Positions 22,273 to 30,348 of a stretch of DNA of 64,000 bases are shown here, piece by piece (positions within the stretch are counted from its first letter, which is position 1; each line of letters starts with the position of its first letter). The notes beneath the pieces are model-generated. The model had not been told where the DNA came from and ran no database searches. It saw only the letters and a program-made list of their open reading frames with translations. Source of the DNA: Yersinia alsatica (GTDB lineage Bacteria; Pseudomonadota; Gammaproteobacteria; Enterobacterales; Enterobacteriaceae); contig NZ_CABHWW010000026.1 in the NCBI RefSeq assembly GCF_902170305.1, forward strand, positions 1 through 64,000, written 5' to 3'. The position numbers and the translations under genes are program-made.

Positions 22273-22433
22273 CACAACGAAGCAGTACCCAGATAGCCTT
22301 AGACAACCTAATCTTCCGCAAGACCTCTCGAACCAAGCCTAAACCCCAAATCCCCGCCAGCCAGATAAAAACGTATGACCACGTTTTCGTATTGCTGCGC
22401 GCCAAATTCGACAGAGTAAGGAGAACGCGATGA
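22269..22433 (+). CDS. ninE: NinE-like protein (54 aa)
   Basis: A short basic protein with TSRTKPKPQIPASQIKTYD and a C-terminal RAKFDRVRRTR. The KPKPxIP...(V/I)KT(F/Y) pattern and basic tail fit the NinE family of the lambdoid nin region, whose function is unknown. It overlaps both neighbours by 4 bp. Assignment is moderate because the family is short. Confidence 0.6.
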   Translation: MTQRSSTQIALDNLIFRKTSRTKPKPQIPASQIKTYDHVFVLLRAKFDRVRRTR

Positions 22434-22738
22434 AAGACTATTCAGCAATGAGTGATTTCGAAATTAACACATTGGTAGCGGAAATTGTATTTGGGGAGAT
22501 CCACCCCATGCAGTTGCAGGCGCTCGATTTTGGGGTACTCAGCTACTGCAAAAACATCGAGGACGCATGGCCGATTATCGCAGCGAACAGAATCAACGTG
22601 GAATGGCATGAGTACAAGGACGACACTTTTAAACCTTATGCCTTGTCCAATGAAACCATGATTGGTTGCTATGACGATAACCCACTCCGCGCCGCCATGA
22701 TTGTGTTTCTGATGATGAAGGAGAAGGGTGATGACTGA
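22430..22738 (+). CDS. ninX: NinX-like protein, DUF2591 (102 aa)
   Basis: Shows the NinX pattern: MSDFEINTLVAEIVFG, then YCKNIEDAWPIIAANRI, and NPLRAAMIVFLMMKEK at the end. NinX proteins are common in nin regions of P22-like and lambda-like phages and have no established function. Length is normal. Confidence 0.8.
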   Translation: MKDYSAMSDFEINTLVAEIVFGEIHPMQLQALDFGVLSYCKNIEDAWPIIAANRINVEWHEYKDDTFKPYALSNETMIGCYDDNPLRAAMIVFLMMKEKGDD

Positions 22739-22865
22739 ACTCCCCCAATCAATCTGCGTGTATTGCTTCCTGATGCTTAACAAAGGCGAAACCTACGCTC
22801 ATCAGAAATTCATTGATAAAGCAGCGAAGGAGGCCGCCGATGATAACCGGCAAGCCGAAGAATAA
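22731..22865 (+). CDS. Small phage protein (44 aa)
   Basis: A 44-residue frame, MTELPQSICVYCFLMLNKGETYAHQKF ..., overlaps ninX by 8 bp and ninG by 26 bp. A GAAGG site lies just upstream. The CVYC pair may bind a metal. It is a reasonable nin-type gene (compare NinF/NinH-size proteins), but not recognised. Confidence 0.5.
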   Translation: MTELPQSICVYCFLMLNKGETYAHQKFIDKAAKEAADDNRQAEE

Positions 22866-23448
22866 ACCGGTAAAGCTAAAGAAGTGCAAAGTCTGCCCCA
22901 CCAAGTTCACCCCATTCTCTTCCACTCAAAAAGCCTGCTCAATTCCATGCGCCAGAATCATTGCCAAGCAAGATGCTGACGCCAAGCAACAGGCGATAGA
23001 CCGCAAGGCATGGCAAAAGCGAAAGGAGAGCCTCAAGACAGCATCCGATTGGAATAAAGAGGCACAGGTAGCAGTCAATAGATACGTGTTCTGGAGGGAC
23101 TACGGCAAGCCCTGTATCGCATGTGGAAACGCATTAAATTACGGAGTAAGGGGTGGGGCTGTTGATGCCAGTCATTACCGGTCAAGAGGAACAGCATCAC
23201 ATCTCAGATTTAACCTTTTCAATATTCACGCTGGTTGCGTTCGCTGCAATCGGGAAATGTCCGGAAACCTCATTCCATTCAGACGAAATCTCATTATCAA
23301 GATAGGCATCGACCGAGTTGATCGCCTTGAAACAGATAACACCCCAAGAAAATTTGACATCCCATACCTGCAACGAGTGAAAGCGATATTCACCCGCCGG
23401 GCGAAGCATTACGAAAAACTACGCAAGAGATACCTGGAGGCCGCATAG
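22840..23448 (+). CDS. ninG: NinG recombination protein, Rap (202 aa)
   Basis: Start at ATG 22840 after AAGGAGG. The N-terminal zinc knuckle CKVCPTKFTPFSSTQKACS is followed by a long basic helix. Then come CIACGNALNY, DASHYRSRG, RFNLFNIHAGCVRCN and MSGNLIPF. This is the NinG/Rap layout. Rap is a structure-specific endonuclease that cuts D-loops and Holliday junctions and raises phage recombination. Full length. Confidence 0.9.
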   Translation: MITGKPKNKPVKLKKCKVCPTKFTPFSSTQKACSIPCARIIAKQDADAKQQAIDRKAWQKRKESLKTASDWNKEAQVAVNRYVFWRDYGKPCIACGNALNYGVRGGAVDASHYRSRGTASHLRFNLFNIHAGCVRCNREMSGNLIPFRRNLIIKIGIDRVDRLETDNTPRKFDIPYLQRVKAIFTRRAKHYEKLRKRYLEAA

Positions 23449-23661
23449 ATGAATCTTTCAGAAGCAATATCAATAGCCAGGGAAAGAAGAGATAAGCGCT
23501 TATCGGATGGCAAGTGCGATGACTACTCAGTTGTTCAATCTATTTCAGGCCTACGCATATACCGGAATGACAGCATTCTAAGCATGCACCGGATTGTGTA
23601 CAGCACTGATAGAGACAGGCTAGGTGGAACGGTTAACACTGACGAGCAGAGGGCAGCATGA
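23449..23661 (+). CDS. Small phage protein between ninG and Q (70 aa)
   Basis: A 70-residue protein, LSEAISIARERRDKRLSDGKCDDYSVVQ, then a beta-rich end. It starts directly after the ninG stop and overlaps Q by 4 bp. The position is that of small late nin genes. No function known. Confidence 0.6.
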   Translation: MNLSEAISIARERRDKRLSDGKCDDYSVVQSISGLRIYRNDSILSMHRIVYSTDRDRLGGTVNTDEQRAA

Positions 23662-24428
23662 GCTTAGAATCAGCATCGAAATATTTCTTCTGTAAAACCC
23701 AATCATTCACTGATTCTTCTCGATGCACTGGCGACACTCTTACTGGCACAGATCACATGGGTGCCTTTGGAATGTGCCAGTCAAGAGCGGAGCTTGGCAT
23801 TAAAGCTTTCTGGGGGAAGTTAGGGTTAAGCCAAGATGATGTTAAACGTGCAATTCAATTACTTACTAAATACGGAATGAAGCACTGCGATAAGGTTGCA
23901 GCCTTACGCAAGCTAGATACAAAGATTAAGGTGAAAGTAGTGCAAAAGCTCGCAACTTTCGCATACAAAGATTACTGCCGGAGTGCTTTAGGGGTAGAAG
24001 AATGCCCACGTTGCAAGGGCCGTAAATTTATCAGCACGAAAAAGGACGTAGTTAAACATCCTGGATGCGGTGAAATGACGCCAGCCAAGGTTAAAAATGA
24101 GGCTGTAGACGATATTTGTACTCATTGTAATGGCAAGGGACACCTTTCAGTTGCGTGTCGTGACTGTCGAGGTAGATGCGTTGCAGTTGACCAAAAAGAA
24201 ACAGAAAAGCAAGGGGTGCCAGTTATACGGGACTGTAAGCGCTGTAATGGCTTGGGGTATGAGCGGATACCAGCGGCAGACGCGTTCAGGGCTATTTGTG
24301 CATTCACTGATTTAATCAGTGCGGCAACGTGGGATAAGACGATAAAGCCGTTTTATGACTCATTAATTCAGCAATTGCATGTTGAGGAAAGTCACGCAGA
24401 AAGAGCCCTTAAGGAGGTAACTAGATAG
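23658..24428 (+). CDS. Q: Late antiterminator Q, phage 82/21-like (256 aa)
   Basis: Contains a DnaJ-like set of zinc motifs: CPRCKGRKF, CTHCNGKGH, CRDCRGRC and CKRCNGLGYE, within a helical protein. This is the Antiterm family of phage Q proteins (phi80/82 type), larger than the 207-residue lambda Q. Q binds DNA at PR' and modifies the paused polymerase so that it ignores terminators throughout the late operon. The last gene of the early right operon, directly before the PR' leader. Confidence 0.88.
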   Translation: MSLESASKYFFCKTQSFTDSSRCTGDTLTGTDHMGAFGMCQSRAELGIKAFWGKLGLSQDDVKRAIQLLTKYGMKHCDKVAALRKLDTKIKVKVVQKLATFAYKDYCRSALGVEECPRCKGRKFISTKKDVVKHPGCGEMTPAKVKNEAVDDICTHCNGKGHLSVACRDCRGRCVAVDQKETEKQGVPVIRDCKRCNGLGYERIPAADAFRAICAFTDLISAATWDKTIKPFYDSLIQQLHVEESHAERALKEVTR

Positions 24429-24439
24429 CTCACTAAAAA

Positions 24440-24667
24440 ATAGTGCATTATTTTATCGCTAGCTATTTACTTTTCCGAAAGCTGGGGTTAGAGTTACTAA
24501 CAGTGGGAATTTGTCCATTGTTGACAGGGTGGCAGGATTACGCGGCGGCGCTTGTTACCCATTTGATACCGCCGAGTTGGTCACTTCGCCTAAGGGCTGG
24601 AACTCCAACTAAGCAAGCTGAGAGGTTTGCAAATCAAAGAAGGCTCAGTTTAACGACTGGGCCTTTT
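24440..24667 (+). ncRNA. PR' leader / 6S-like late leader RNA
   Basis: No gene follows Q for over 500 bases. The stretch GGCGGCGCTTGTTACC (24541 on), then GTTGGTCACTTCG...CTGGAACTCCAAC and GAGAGGTTTGCAAA, resembles the lambda 6S RNA made from PR' (comparison from memory). It ends at a GGCTCAGT-TTAACG-ACTGGGCC hairpin with five T (24642-24667), corresponding to tR'. Q would act here to let late transcription proceed. The promoter itself is not clearly definable; TTGACA at 24518 lacks a good -10. Confidence 0.55.
24642..24667 (+). terminator. tR'-like terminator of the late leader
   Basis: 8-bp stem with one G-T pair, 5-6 base loop, then TTTTT. It closes the leader RNA in the absence of Q. Confidence 0.75.
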
Positions 24668-24798
24668 TGCTTTTCTACATTCGCATGAGCATCACTGAAT
24701 AACGGGTTCATATCCCAATCTATTCGGGCCGCTGCTGCAAGAAGTGGTTGGTGTTCAGCCGAATGTAATTCCATGAAAACATTAGCGTACGATTTTTA

Positions 24799-24824
24799 AG
24801 GCTCACTTCGGTGGGCCTTTTTTA
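24799..24824 (+). terminator. Second terminator in the late leader region
   Basis: AGGCTCAC-TTCG-GTGGGCCT followed by a T run: a UUCG-capped intrinsic terminator. The 130 bases between the two terminators could form a separate RNA but show no gene. From here to the holin gene I see no further feature. Confidence 0.75.
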
Positions 24825-24961
24825 TTTAGCCCTCCGTCTACACCAATCAACCGCAAACACCCTTTAGCGAAAAGTGGAAACGGCGGAAGGGCTATTCCCT
24901 ACACAACAGCATACGAACCCGACCAGCGGCGGGATTAATTTCCCCAATGGGGAGGCAGGAT

Positions 24962-25294
24962 ATGAAAATGCACAACTCCCCAGATGTATGGACGCTGATA
25001 GCTGCATGGGTTGCAGAGCACAGAGGTGAATTACTAAGTGCGTTGGTTGCTGCAATTATGGCTTTACTGCGCGGATGGTACGCGGGTGGTGGGCGAACTC
25101 AACGAATGCTTGATGCAGCGATGTGCTCAATCATCGCCTGGTTCCTAAAAGACATCTTTGTATTGCTCAGTATCGACCAAGGCTGGGCAATGGTGTCGAG
25201 TGTCTTTATTGGTTACCTCGGCACTGACTATATCGGATCGGTGCTTAAGCGCATCGTTGGCAACAAGACAGGGGCTGGCAATGCAAATCAGTGA
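24962..25294 (+). CDS. Phage holin (110 aa)
   Basis: Start at ATG 24962 after GGGGAGG. Hydrophobic segments at about residues 25-45, 55-75 and 80-98 (LLSALVAAIMALLRG, SIIAWFLKDIFVLL, MVSSVFIGYLG) give three transmembrane helices. The sequence fits the lambda-family holins (R.....Y.GG..R, then a W.LKD block and GYLG.D.IG at the end). Holins open the inner membrane at a set time and free the endolysin. It overlaps the lysozyme gene by 14 bp. Confidence 0.82.
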   Translation: MKMHNSPDVWTLIAAWVAEHRGELLSALVAAIMALLRGWYAGGGRTQRMLDAAMCSIIAWFLKDIFVLLSIDQGWAMVSSVFIGYLGTDYIGSVLKRIVGNKTGAGNANQ

Positions 25295-25718
25295 TAACGG
25301 AATAAACAAACTTAAGGCCGAAGAGGGTGAAAAGCTCATCGGCTATAAAGATACTCGCGGCATCCCCACTGTTGGAGTTGGACACACTGGCGTAGTTGAT
25401 GGAAAGCCGGTCGCTGTTGGCATGGTCATCACCAAAAACAAATCATCTGAGTTGCTACGTTCTGACTTAACCTGGGTTGAAAAGTCCATCGCAACTAACG
25501 TGAAAGTCCCACTTACTCAGAACCAGTACGATGCGTTGTGTAGTCTGATATTCAACATTGGGCCGACAGCATTTTCTAATTCTACCGTGCTGAAACGCCT
25601 TAACGCTGGTGACTACAAGGGGGCTGCTGATGCATTCCTTATGTGGAAGAAAGCCGGTAATGACCCAGAGATATTGCTACCACGCCGCCAGCGAGAAAGG
25701 GCGCTGTTCCTATCATGA
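25281..25718 (+). CDS. Endolysin, GH24 lysozyme (145 aa)
   Basis: T4/P22-type lysozyme: catalytic triad from EEGEKLIGYKDTRG (Glu and Asp) and VGVGHTG (Thr), then NQYDALCSLIFNIGPTAFSNST, and LLPRRQRERALF at the C-terminus. It hydrolyses the glycan strand of peptidoglycan. There is no signal-arrest-release membrane segment at the N-terminus, so it depends on the holin for export. The ATG at 25281 is used; the frame is open further upstream within the holin gene. Confidence 0.9.
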   Translation: MQISDNGINKLKAEEGEKLIGYKDTRGIPTVGVGHTGVVDGKPVAVGMVITKNKSSELLRSDLTWVEKSIATNVKVPLTQNQYDALCSLIFNIGPTAFSNSTVLKRLNAGDYKGAADAFLMWKKAGNDPEILLPRRQRERALFLS

Positions 25719-26104
25719 ATCGGGTAACGGCAATACTCATTGCTGTGCTGATAGCCATCTTCACTGGGTTGGCCTGGTTAGCTTTTCACTACTACGGGCA
25801 ATCGGTAGAGAAGGATAAAACCATCACTACAGTAACCGGTGAAAGGAATGAAGCTCAATTCACGCTAGGAAATTACACCACGACAGTTCGTCTATTCAAC
25901 GATATCGCCAAGGCCAACGAGCATGAAAAAAACCGCATTAGCAATAATGGTGAGGTGCGAGCTGCTGCGATTAAAAAAGATATTGCAGGAGATGAGTGTG
26001 CTGTTCGGCTTGTTCCTACTGCCACTGCTGACCTCTTGCGGAAACACGCAAATCAAATACGTTCAGGTGCCACAGGTACCGATACCAGCAAGCTTACTTT
26101 CTGA
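25715..26104 (+). CDS. Rz: Rz inner-membrane spanin (129 aa)
   Basis: One N-terminal transmembrane helix (VTAILIAVLIAIFTGLAWLAFHYY) then a periplasmic, helix-forming domain with a Rz-like AVRLVPTATADLLRKHANQIRSG end. The Rz1 gene is embedded in a different frame near its 3' end. Together the two proteins span the periplasm and fuse inner and outer membranes in the last step of lysis. It overlaps the lysozyme gene by 4 bp. Confidence 0.85.
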   Translation: MNRVTAILIAVLIAIFTGLAWLAFHYYGQSVEKDKTITTVTGERNEAQFTLGNYTTTVRLFNDIAKANEHEKNRISNNGEVRAAAIKKDIAGDECAVRLVPTATADLLRKHANQIRSGATGTDTSKLTF

Positions 26105-26249
26105 CTGCATCCCTCCAGAGATACCCGAGATATTAACGTGGGGTAATAGCCTATTACTGAATGACACTCTGCTGACGCTGATAGAGCAGTGCAACGCAGA
26201 TAAGGCGAGTATTCGGCAAATCGAACAGTCACGCATTGAGAGCAAATAA
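25992..26249 (+). CDS. Rz1: Rz1 outer-membrane spanin lipoprotein (85 aa)
   Basis: Starts inside Rz in another frame: MSVLFGLFLLPLLTSCG, a lipoprotein signal with lipobox LTSC, then a Pro-rich stretch (VQVPQVPIPASLLSDCIPPEIPE). This is the Rz1 pattern. It runs well past the Rz stop and is longer than lambda Rz1 (60). A GTG 6 bases later with better AGGAG spacing is an alternative start. It pairs with Rz across the periplasm. Confidence 0.85.
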   Translation: MSVLFGLFLLPLLTSCGNTQIKYVQVPQVPIPASLLSDCIPPEIPEILTWGNSLLLNDTLLTLIEQCNADKASIRQIEQSRIESK

Positions 26250-26371
26250 TGTCCTGGTATCAAGCTTGGCATATCAATTGGCAGAGATTCAGATACTGGC
26301 GTGAGCAGATAGGATTTGAGTCAGCTTATTCCAAACTAAAGAAAGAATTCCCCCCGACAAGGAATAGATAG
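26249..26371 (+). CDS. Small Trp/Arg-rich protein after Rz1 (40 aa)
   Basis: A 40-residue frame, MSWYQAWHINWQRFRYWREQ then ESAYSKLKKEFPPTR. The ATG overlaps the Rz1 stop (TAATG). It is rich in Trp, Tyr and Arg. The coupling suggests it is translated, but no family is recognised. Confidence 0.45.
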   Translation: MSWYQAWHINWQRFRYWREQIGFESAYSKLKKEFPPTRNR

Positions 26372-26683
26372 CTTCTCTCGATGGAGGTGATCGCCTGTTT
26401 CACTGGGCCATTCTTGCTGACGGGTAAGCCGTAAGTGGTGTAGCAACTCTGTGAAGACGTGGCAAAGCTGCGAATAGATAAGCTCAAATTTGAGCACATC
26501 TTCAGATATCAAGCCTCACTTCGGTGGGGCTTTTTTGTAAGTGCAATATCTCCGCGCATTCACCGCGCATTTCAAACGAGAGTCTTTCAGAAAGCTGAGT
26601 CTGAGAATTGCCGCTATAAGGTGGCGACCTTCTCTCGGGCGGCATTCTGGTGAACAGGCTCATCTTTCTAAAAGGTAATCGCT
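26372..26683. other. Noncoding stretch with palindrome and terminator
   Basis: No gene is evident between the lysis genes and rha. It holds a perfect 14-bp palindrome GCTCAAATTTGAGC (26482-26495) and, 16 bp later, an intrinsic terminator. The segment before the terminator is G+C-mixed and structured enough to be a small RNA, but no promoter or known family is recognised. Confidence 0.4.
26512..26536 (+). terminator. Terminator after the lysis genes
   Basis: AGCCTCAC-TTCG-GTGGGGCT with six T: the same UUCG-capped design as at 24799-24824. Confidence 0.8.
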
Positions 26684-27373
26684 ATGAAGCACCTAATTAA
26701 AATCGCAAATGGTCAGCCTGTTGTAAGCAGCAAAGTTGTCGCTGATGAATTTGGTCGTGAGCATAAAAACCTCATGCAAAATCTGCGTTCACTTATTGAT
26801 AGCGGCCATTTAGGTGAGCTTGATTTCAAGCCCTCCTCTTATACCGACAGACAGAACAAAAACCAACCATGTTATGAGTTGACAGAGCGCGGGTTTCTGA
26901 TCGCCATGCCATTCATTGGTGGTGATAAAGCAAGAGATGGGCAGGTTCGTCTGGTTGATAGTTTTATTGCTTACCGGGAAAAAGCTAAATGTGAAGCGGC
27001 TATTCAAGCAGAGCGGGATTTAGCTAGGGTTGAATACCGACCAATGACCAATGCGATCAAGATCAGCAAAGAAGCGGAAGGGAAAGAGGCCGAACATTAT
27101 CACTTCAGCAATGAAGCTAACCTGATAAACCGCATTGTGCTTGGCGCAACTTCTGCGAAGTTCAGGAAAGAGAATGAAATCGGAAAGGCTGAGGCGATTC
27201 GTGACTATCTGACTGCTGAGCAAATCCGGGCCATTACTGAGCTTCAGCGGGCAGATACGGTATTCATCAACATGGGATGGGACTTTGAAAAGCGTAAGTC
27301 TGAGCTGACCAGGATGTTTGAGAGAAATCACAAGGCTCCACTCATTGAAGAGCAGCACCGGTTGGCGGCCTGA
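26684..27373 (+). CDS. rha: Rha family regulatory protein (229 aa)
   Basis: The N-terminal Rha domain is clear: PVVSSKVVADEFGREHKNLMQNLR, then YTDRQNKNQPCYELTERGFLIAMPFIGG, and the end of the domain near residue 95. The C-terminal part is helical. Rha of phi80 and P22-like phages interferes with growth in hosts lacking IHF and is a general phage regulatory protein. It stands alone between terminators and the terminase genes, next to a palindrome at 27396-27410. Confidence 0.85.
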   Translation: MKHLIKIANGQPVVSSKVVADEFGREHKNLMQNLRSLIDSGHLGELDFKPSSYTDRQNKNQPCYELTERGFLIAMPFIGGDKARDGQVRLVDSFIAYREKAKCEAAIQAERDLARVEYRPMTNAIKISKEAEGKEAEHYHFSNEANLINRIVLGATSAKFRKENEIGKAEAIRDYLTAEQIRAITELQRADTVFINMGWDFEKRKSELTRMFERNHKAPLIEEQHRLAA

Positions 27374-27395
27374 TAACTTGATGATTTATGGGTTA

Positions 27396-27410
27396 CGTAA
27401 AAGTTTTACG
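27396..27410. promoter_or_regulatory. 15-bp palindrome after rha
   Basis: CGTAAAA-G-TTTTACG is a perfect inverted repeat in the gap of about 165 bp between rha and the next gene. It may be an operator. Nothing else is recognised in this gap. Confidence 0.3.
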
Positions 27411-27538
27411 CGACCCCTCATCTATGGGTGCCATGACCGGCTCAAAAATGAGCCCGTTGATAATAAAGACAAATTGAGAGCCACTTTCACAACGGCTCTC
27501 AATCATTACAGACATAAACCAGAAGAAGGAACAGAAGA

Positions 27539-27778
27539 ATGCTAACGATTAAGTTTGTCTACAAAGAATCAGAAGAGCGAATCCACGAAGCGACAGAAGT
27601 CCGGTTATCGAAGAGCGGTAACCTGCACGTCACGCGCCCAGACAAGACAACTGATGTAGTTGAGCTGAGTCCCGGCACTACTGTCTACGTGGCTAATGAA
27701 GCAGGAAAGACGGTATCTCGATACTTTGGGCTAAGCAAAGTAGAACCGGAAACCGGCATTCAATTGCAATGTGCGTAA
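27539..27778 (+). CDS. Small phage protein of unknown function (79 aa)
   Basis: Beta-rich small protein: LTIKFVYKESEERIHEATEVRLSKSG, then VVELSPGTTVYVANEAGKTVSRY. An AGAAGGAAC site precedes the ATG. Position before the packaging genes is typical for small late-region genes. No family recognised. Confidence 0.65.
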   Translation: MLTIKFVYKESEERIHEATEVRLSKSGNLHVTRPDKTTDVVELSPGTTVYVANEAGKTVSRYFGLSKVEPETGIQLQCA

Positions 27779-27900
27779 TTTATAAAACTCTGCAAAAGGT
27801 ACTCACAAGTGCCTTTGACAGAATCTTATAGATGTTTGCAATCATGTCGGTCTCACTATTACCGAGTGGGAGACTTTACCAACCAGCGGAATATTCTGTT

Positions 27901-28536
27901 ATGGCTAATTCAGACACACAAATGAAGCGGCCATATCCGCCATTGTCATTCGTCAATGAGTTCAGGCCGCACATTGAATTAGTTCCCGCCACTGAAGTTC
28001 TTGAGTGGGTTAACAGCCAAATACTCAGTGACGAAGGTGAGCTACACAATCCCGACCACGGGCACTTAATTGACGCTGACATAAAAATTATGTGGGCATC
28101 ATCTGCGTTTGAAAAGCAGGGTCGTACTGTTCTTGGTCAAGCTGAACAGGTAGCCATGAGAGCCGGTGGCTGGCAAAAGGCCCGAATGGAGCAGCAGATG
28201 TACGAATGGTTCGGTGATGTGCCGACATTCATCATCACCCTGGCTGCTGATTATTGCGCTCAATGTTCTGACCTTGAGTTCTGTGCACTGATAGAACATG
28301 AGCTTTATCACATCAGTCATGCAAAGGACGAATTCGGAGCACCCAAGTTCAACAAAGAAGGGCAGCCGGTATTGAAGCTGCGCGGACATGACGTTGAAGA
28401 ATTTGTCGGTGTAGTTCGCAGATATGGTGCTAGCGTTGAAGTCCAAGAGATGATTGACGCAGCAAACAATAAACCAGAAGTAGGCAATCTAAATATAGCG
28501 AGAGCGTGCGGGACGTGCCTGCTGAAACTGGCCTGA
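27901..28536 (+). CDS. Putative phage metallopeptidase (211 aa)
   Basis: The motif CALIEHELYHISHAKDEFG contains a zinc-peptidase HExxH (HELYH). It matches the putative phage metallopeptidase domain often found beside terminase small subunits. RAGGWQKARMEQQMYEWF is a second block of the group. The start at ATG 27901 (MANSDTQMKR) is preferred because the open frame upstream has no ribosome site; this is uncertain. Its substrate is unknown. Confidence 0.75.
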   Translation: MANSDTQMKRPYPPLSFVNEFRPHIELVPATEVLEWVNSQILSDEGELHNPDHGHLIDADIKIMWASSAFEKQGRTVLGQAEQVAMRAGGWQKARMEQQMYEWFGDVPTFIITLAADYCAQCSDLEFCALIEHELYHISHAKDEFGAPKFNKEGQPVLKLRGHDVEEFVGVVRRYGASVEVQEMIDAANNKPEVGNLNIARACGTCLLKLA

Positions 28537-28569
28537 TTAGTTACATTACGTTAGTCATGGAGGATGCCA

Positions 28570-29037
28570 ATGGCTGCACTAAAACCAGAGGTCAAAGCCT
28601 TCATAGTTCAAGCCTTGGCCTGCTATGACACACCATCGCAAGTGGTCGCGCAGGTGAAACAAGAATTCAGCCTCACGTTAACTCTTCAGCAGGTGTCGTC
28701 ATACGACCCGACAAAGGCCATCGCGAAGAATCTGGGGCAGAAATGGGTAGACCTATTCAACTCGACTCGCTCCCGCTTTCAAACTGAAATATCCGATATC
28801 CCAATTGCCAATCGCGCTTATCGACTTAGGGCGCTCGACCGCATGGCTACAAAGGCTGAGACCATGAAAAACTTTGCTATGACAGCCCAACTAATGGAGC
28901 AGGCCGCGAAAGAGGTTGGCGATGCGTATACCAACCGCCAGAAGGTCGATCACACATCATCGGATGGCAGCATGGCAAGTAAGCCAACAATAATCAGATT
29001 GGTAGGGGTAGAGTCAAATAATGGAAAGCCAAGTTGA
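28570..29037 (+). CDS. Terminase small subunit, DUF2280 (155 aa)
   Basis: Start at ATG 28570, 7 bases after GGAGG. Fits the DUF2280 small terminase group: LKPEVKAFIVQALACYDTPSQVV, YDPTKAIAKNLGQKWVDLFNSTR, then RLRALDRMATKAE. The N-terminus should be a DNA-binding helix bundle that recognises the packaging site; the C-terminus contacts the large subunit. It overlaps the large-subunit gene by 17 bp. Confidence 0.85.
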   Translation: MAALKPEVKAFIVQALACYDTPSQVVAQVKQEFSLTLTLQQVSSYDPTKAIAKNLGQKWVDLFNSTRSRFQTEISDIPIANRAYRLRALDRMATKAETMKNFAMTAQLMEQAAKEVGDAYTNRQKVDHTSSDGSMASKPTIIRLVGVESNNGKPS

Positions 29038-30340
29038 CCTACCTATCCCCGCCAAGCTAGTCCCTGTATTTGCAACTGAAGGCGTCCGTTACCGTGGCGC
29101 TTATGGTGGACGCGGTTCTGCCAAGACACGCACATTCGCATTGATGAGCGCAGTGAAAGCGTATCAGGCAGCAGAACAGGGATTAAGTGGTGTAATACTC
29201 TGCGCCCGTGAATATATGAACTCTCTCGAAGAGTCATCTATGCAGGAAGTGAAACAGGCTATTCGTTCTGTTCCATGGCTTGATGATTATTTCGATATTG
29301 GCGAGAAGTACATTCGGACTAAAAACCGAAATGTGAGCTATGTATTCTGCGGCTTACGGCACAACCTTGACAGCATAAAATCTAAGGCCCGCATTCTGGT
29401 TGCATGGGTGGATGAAGCTGAATCTGTTTCTGATATTGCATGGAAGAAACTCAGGCCCACCGTTCGCGAAGCTGGCTCAGAGATATGGGTAACATGGAAC
29501 CCAGAGAAAGACGGTAGCGCCACTGATAAGCGATTCAGGAAAACCCCTCCGAAAAACTCAATGATTGTCGAGATGAACTATGGCGATAACCCATGGTTCC
29601 CTGACGTGCTAGAAGAAGAACGACAGGATGACCTCGCCAGCATGGACTATGCGGATTACGCATGGATTTGGGAGGGGGCTTACCTTGAAAACTCTGATAA
29701 GCAGGTTCTGGCTAATAAATATGTCGTTCAAAGCTTCCCTGATGACTTGTGGGAGAAGTCAGAAAGACTGTTATTTGGTGCTGACTTCGGTTTCGCCAAA
29801 GACCCAAGCACGCTTATTCGTATGTTTATTCTCGATAGTAATTTATACATCGAATACGAGGCTTACGGTAACCACGTAGAACTCGACGATATGTGGAAAT
29901 TCTACGCTGGGAAAGAAGATGCTAAGCCTAAACAAATAGAAGAATGGAAAGTTACAGACGAGGCTAAATTCCCCGGAATTCCTCAGTCGCGTAAATGGCC
30001 TATTAAAGCTGATAACTCACGACCAGAGACAATAAGCCATATCAAAGCGCAGGGGTTCAATATTGCCTCTGCTCAGAAGTGGCCCGGCAGTGTTGAGGAC
30101 GGTATCACCTGCCTTCGCGGGTTCAAGCAGATAATCATTCATCCGCGCTGTAAAGAAACAGCCAAAGAAGCCAGGCTATATTCTTACAAGACCGACCGGA
30201 CTACTGGCGAAGTGTTACCGGTTATCGAGGATAAGAACAACCACTGCTGGGATGGCGTTCGTTATGGATTGGACGGCTATATAAAACACAAACCGCAGTC
30301 TATGGGCATGATGATTCCGAAGCGACTAATGGGTAGATAA
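29021..30340 (+). CDS. Terminase large subunit, PBSX type (439 aa)
   Basis: The ATPase domain has Walker A GGRGSAKT (about residues 29-36) and Walker B-like ILVAWVDEAE. The nuclease domain has FGADFGFAKDPSTLIR, with the first catalytic Asp, and ends with DKNNHCWDGVRYGLD. This is the PBSX/Terminase_3 type. The enzyme cuts concatemeric DNA and pumps it into proheads. Full length and intact. Confidence 0.93.
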   Translation: MESQVDLPIPAKLVPVFATEGVRYRGAYGGRGSAKTRTFALMSAVKAYQAAEQGLSGVILCAREYMNSLEESSMQEVKQAIRSVPWLDDYFDIGEKYIRTKNRNVSYVFCGLRHNLDSIKSKARILVAWVDEAESVSDIAWKKLRPTVREAGSEIWVTWNPEKDGSATDKRFRKTPPKNSMIVEMNYGDNPWFPDVLEEERQDDLASMDYADYAWIWEGAYLENSDKQVLANKYVVQSFPDDLWEKSERLLFGADFGFAKDPSTLIRMFILDSNLYIEYEAYGNHVELDDMWKFYAGKEDAKPKQIEEWKVTDEAKFPGIPQSRKWPIKADNSRPETISHIKAQGFNIASAQKWPGSVEDGITCLRGFKQIIIHPRCKETAKEARLYSYKTDRTTGEVLPVIEDKNNHCWDGVRYGLDGYIKHKPQSMGMMIPKRLMGR

Positions 30341-30348
30341 ACTGAAAA

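Noticed and set aside
24518-24545. TTGACA at 24518 as the late promoter PR'
   Set aside because: No acceptable -10 hexamer lies 16-18 bases downstream, so I did not annotate a promoter.
24443-24688. 82-residue plus-strand frame after Q
   Set aside because: It runs through the leader RNA and its terminator, lacks a ribosome site and has no protein-like pattern.
27318-27545. 75-residue frame overlapping the end of rha
   Set aside because: No ribosome site, crosses the palindrome at 27396, and the frame merely runs into the next gene's start.
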